Part shown: piece by piece, positions 4,940 to 5,907 of the stretch | How the letters are laid out: every line of letters starts with the position of its first letter | Position numbering within the stretch: the first letter of the stretch is position 1 | Origin: CAIRDP01 sp037141915 | Lineage (GTDB): Bacteria; Bacteroidota; Bacteroidia; Bacteroidales; FEN-979 | Direction of reading: 5' to 3' | NCBI GenBank assembly: GCA_037141915.1 | Contig: JBAXBP010000207.1 | Location: forward strand, 1 to 5,907 | Length of the DNA: 5,907 bases | Notes under the pieces: model-generated | What the model saw: only the letters and a program-made list of their open reading frames with translations | Told to the model about the DNA's origin: nothing | Databases searched by the model: none | Translations under genes and position numbers: made by a program

Positions 4940-5907
4940 TCAATGCCATTTGAAGATCTTGAGCCCGGCAGTGAAAAACACCACGCCTATCGAAAGCATG
5001 ATAGCCGATGAAACCAGGGTTTCGCTGAAACCTGCGCCTTCTATAAAGATGCTGCGTACCCCGTCGGCCATCATGGTGAGCGGGAATTTCTGAATTGCAG
5101 GGATGCTCCAGGCAGGAAAATTATGGTAAGAAAAGAAAATCCCCGAAAGCACCATCATAGGCATGCTTACCAGGTTGATCAGCCCGTTGCCGATCTCGGT
5201 CTTGGCGGTATGCGAAGCAAGGAATACAGCTATCCCTGCAAAGGCTATGTTCCCCGACAGAAAAAAGAGGAGGAGGGCCGGCACACTGCCCTGAATAGTG
5301 ATGCCGAACACCAGCCAAGAGACAAAAAACAGCAGCCCGGATTCCACGAAATTCATGGCTATCCTCACCGTGATCAGGGCAACAAGGAAGTTGGAACGCT
5401 TCATGGGGGTGGCGATCATCCGGCGAAGCAGTTTTTTTGATCGTTTTTCAATGATGTCGTAGCTCACCCCCCACATGCAAGACATCATCACCCCCATGCA
5501 GATCAGTCCGGGAACCAGGAAATCAATATACCTCGTGCCGGTCACATCCAGCGGCAATATCTGCGATTCCGAAGGCCTGATGATCAGCTCAGGATCTTTC
5601 ATCAGTTTAGAGAGCTTCAGGTAAGTCAGCTGGGCATCGGGGTTCATGGGGTCGAACTTGTAAACCACCTGGCCTTTTACTTCATCCATCACCAGGTTAA
5701 GGTTGCCCCGTTTGAGCATGACCATCGCCTGTTTCCAGCTCAGGTCGCGAAAGATATAAGTTGTCCCTCCCAGTTTTTTATCGGGTACCTTAAGTTCCCT
5801 CGACAAGGATCCGTCGTGTGACAGTTTTATCACTGACCTGTTCTTCTGAAGGAAATACTGGATAACCGAAGCGCTGTCGCCGGGAGCATGAACCAGGTGG
5901 TTGCGGC
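4940..5907 (-). CDS. ABC-2 type transporter permease, N-terminus outside window
   Basis: This is the membrane subunit of an ABC exporter, moving an unknown substrate across the inner membrane with an ATPase that is not in the window. The frame has no stop from the window edge; codons before the GTG at 5833 encode a plausible continuation (HAPGDSASVIQYFLQ), so that GTG is not the start. Residues count from the GTG. Residues 1-100 are soluble and fit the extracytoplasmic domain between TM1 (outside the window) and TM2. Hydrophobic helices lie near 103-126, 149-179, 184-207, 216-236 and 272-292. Family hallmarks are the cytoplasmic loop KRSKKLLRRMIATPMKRSNF (130-149), the LSGIFFSYHNFP segment (229-240) and the PLTMMADGVRSIF stretch (251-263). 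The protein ends in KIFKWH, probably facing the cytoplasm. It reads in the same direction as the kinase-like gene 62 bases downstream, but that gene may have its own promoter. Export of the NRPS product is possible but unsupported, because the gene is on the opposite strand beyond the tRNAs. Confidence 0.88.
   Translation of the reverse strand, partial: RNHLVHAPGDSASVIQYFLQKNRSVIKLSHDGSLSRELKVPDKKLGGTTYIFRDLSWKQAMVMLKRGNLNLVMDEVKGQVVYKFDPMNPDAQLTYLKLSKLMKDPELIIRPSESQILPLDVTGTRYIDFLVPGLICMGVMMSCMWGVSYDIIEKRSKKLLRRMIATPMKRSNFLVALITVRIAMNFVESGLLFFVSWLVFGITIQGSVPALLLFFLSGNIAFAGIAVFLASHTAKTEIGNGLINLVSMPMMVLSGIFFSYHNFPAWSIPAIQKFPLTMMADGVRSIFIEGAGFSETLVSSAIMLSIGVVFFTAGLKIFKWH

Noticed and set aside
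5123..5440. Plus-strand frame opposite the permease
   Set aside because: It is highly basic and Gln/His-rich with no motif, as expected opposite transmembrane codons.
4940..5907. Permease as the dedicated exporter of the NRPS product
   Set aside because: It is on the opposite strand, separated by tRNAs and a kinase-like gene, and no substrate evidence is present.

Overview
The window most likely comes from a member of the Bacteroidota, probably Bacteroidales-like, with moderately high GC. The reasons are promoter boxes of the Bacteroidota type (TAnnTTTG) on the minus strand, weak or absent Shine-Dalgarno sequences before the starts, and a cytidylate-kinase-like gene of a type I associate with this phylum. 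This taxonomic call is inference; no rRNA or marker protein is present.

Left part (1-3898, plus strand): the 3' end of a nonribosomal peptide synthetase (NRPS) operon. The first gene enters from outside the window inside a condensation domain. It continues through a complete adenylation domain, a peptidyl-carrier domain and a type I thioesterase, so it is the termination module of the assembly line. Hand-reading the ten specificity positions gives D-L-T-K-V-G-H-I-G-K, the classical aspartate code. An ATGA overlap couples it to an Sfp-type 4'-phosphopantetheinyl transferase, the enzyme that converts the carrier domains from apo to holo form. The last built-in residue (predicted Asp), the release enzyme and the activating enzyme therefore sit together.

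Middle part (3865-4160, minus strand): two tRNA genes, tRNA-Pro(CGG) then tRNA-Thr(CGT), with a Bacteroidota-type promoter box upstream, a GC-rich hairpin between them and an intrinsic terminator after tRNA-Thr. The terminator lies inside the last codons of the convergent transferase gene, and its stem resembles the tRNA-Thr acceptor stem. Upstream of the promoter box is a tandem array of four 7-bp ATGTACN units whose seventh base is A, T, C and G in turn.

Right part (4185-5907, minus strand): a cytidylate-kinase-like P-loop protein with an unusual P-loop, preceded by an ABC-2 type exporter permease whose N-terminus lies beyond the window. Permease, kinase and tRNAs all read leftwards and converge on the NRPS operon at about 3900. 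The boundary between the accessory (NRPS) and housekeeping (tRNA, kinase) halves falls at the 3' end of tRNA-Thr, a typical place for island insertion, although no integrase or att repeat is visible here.
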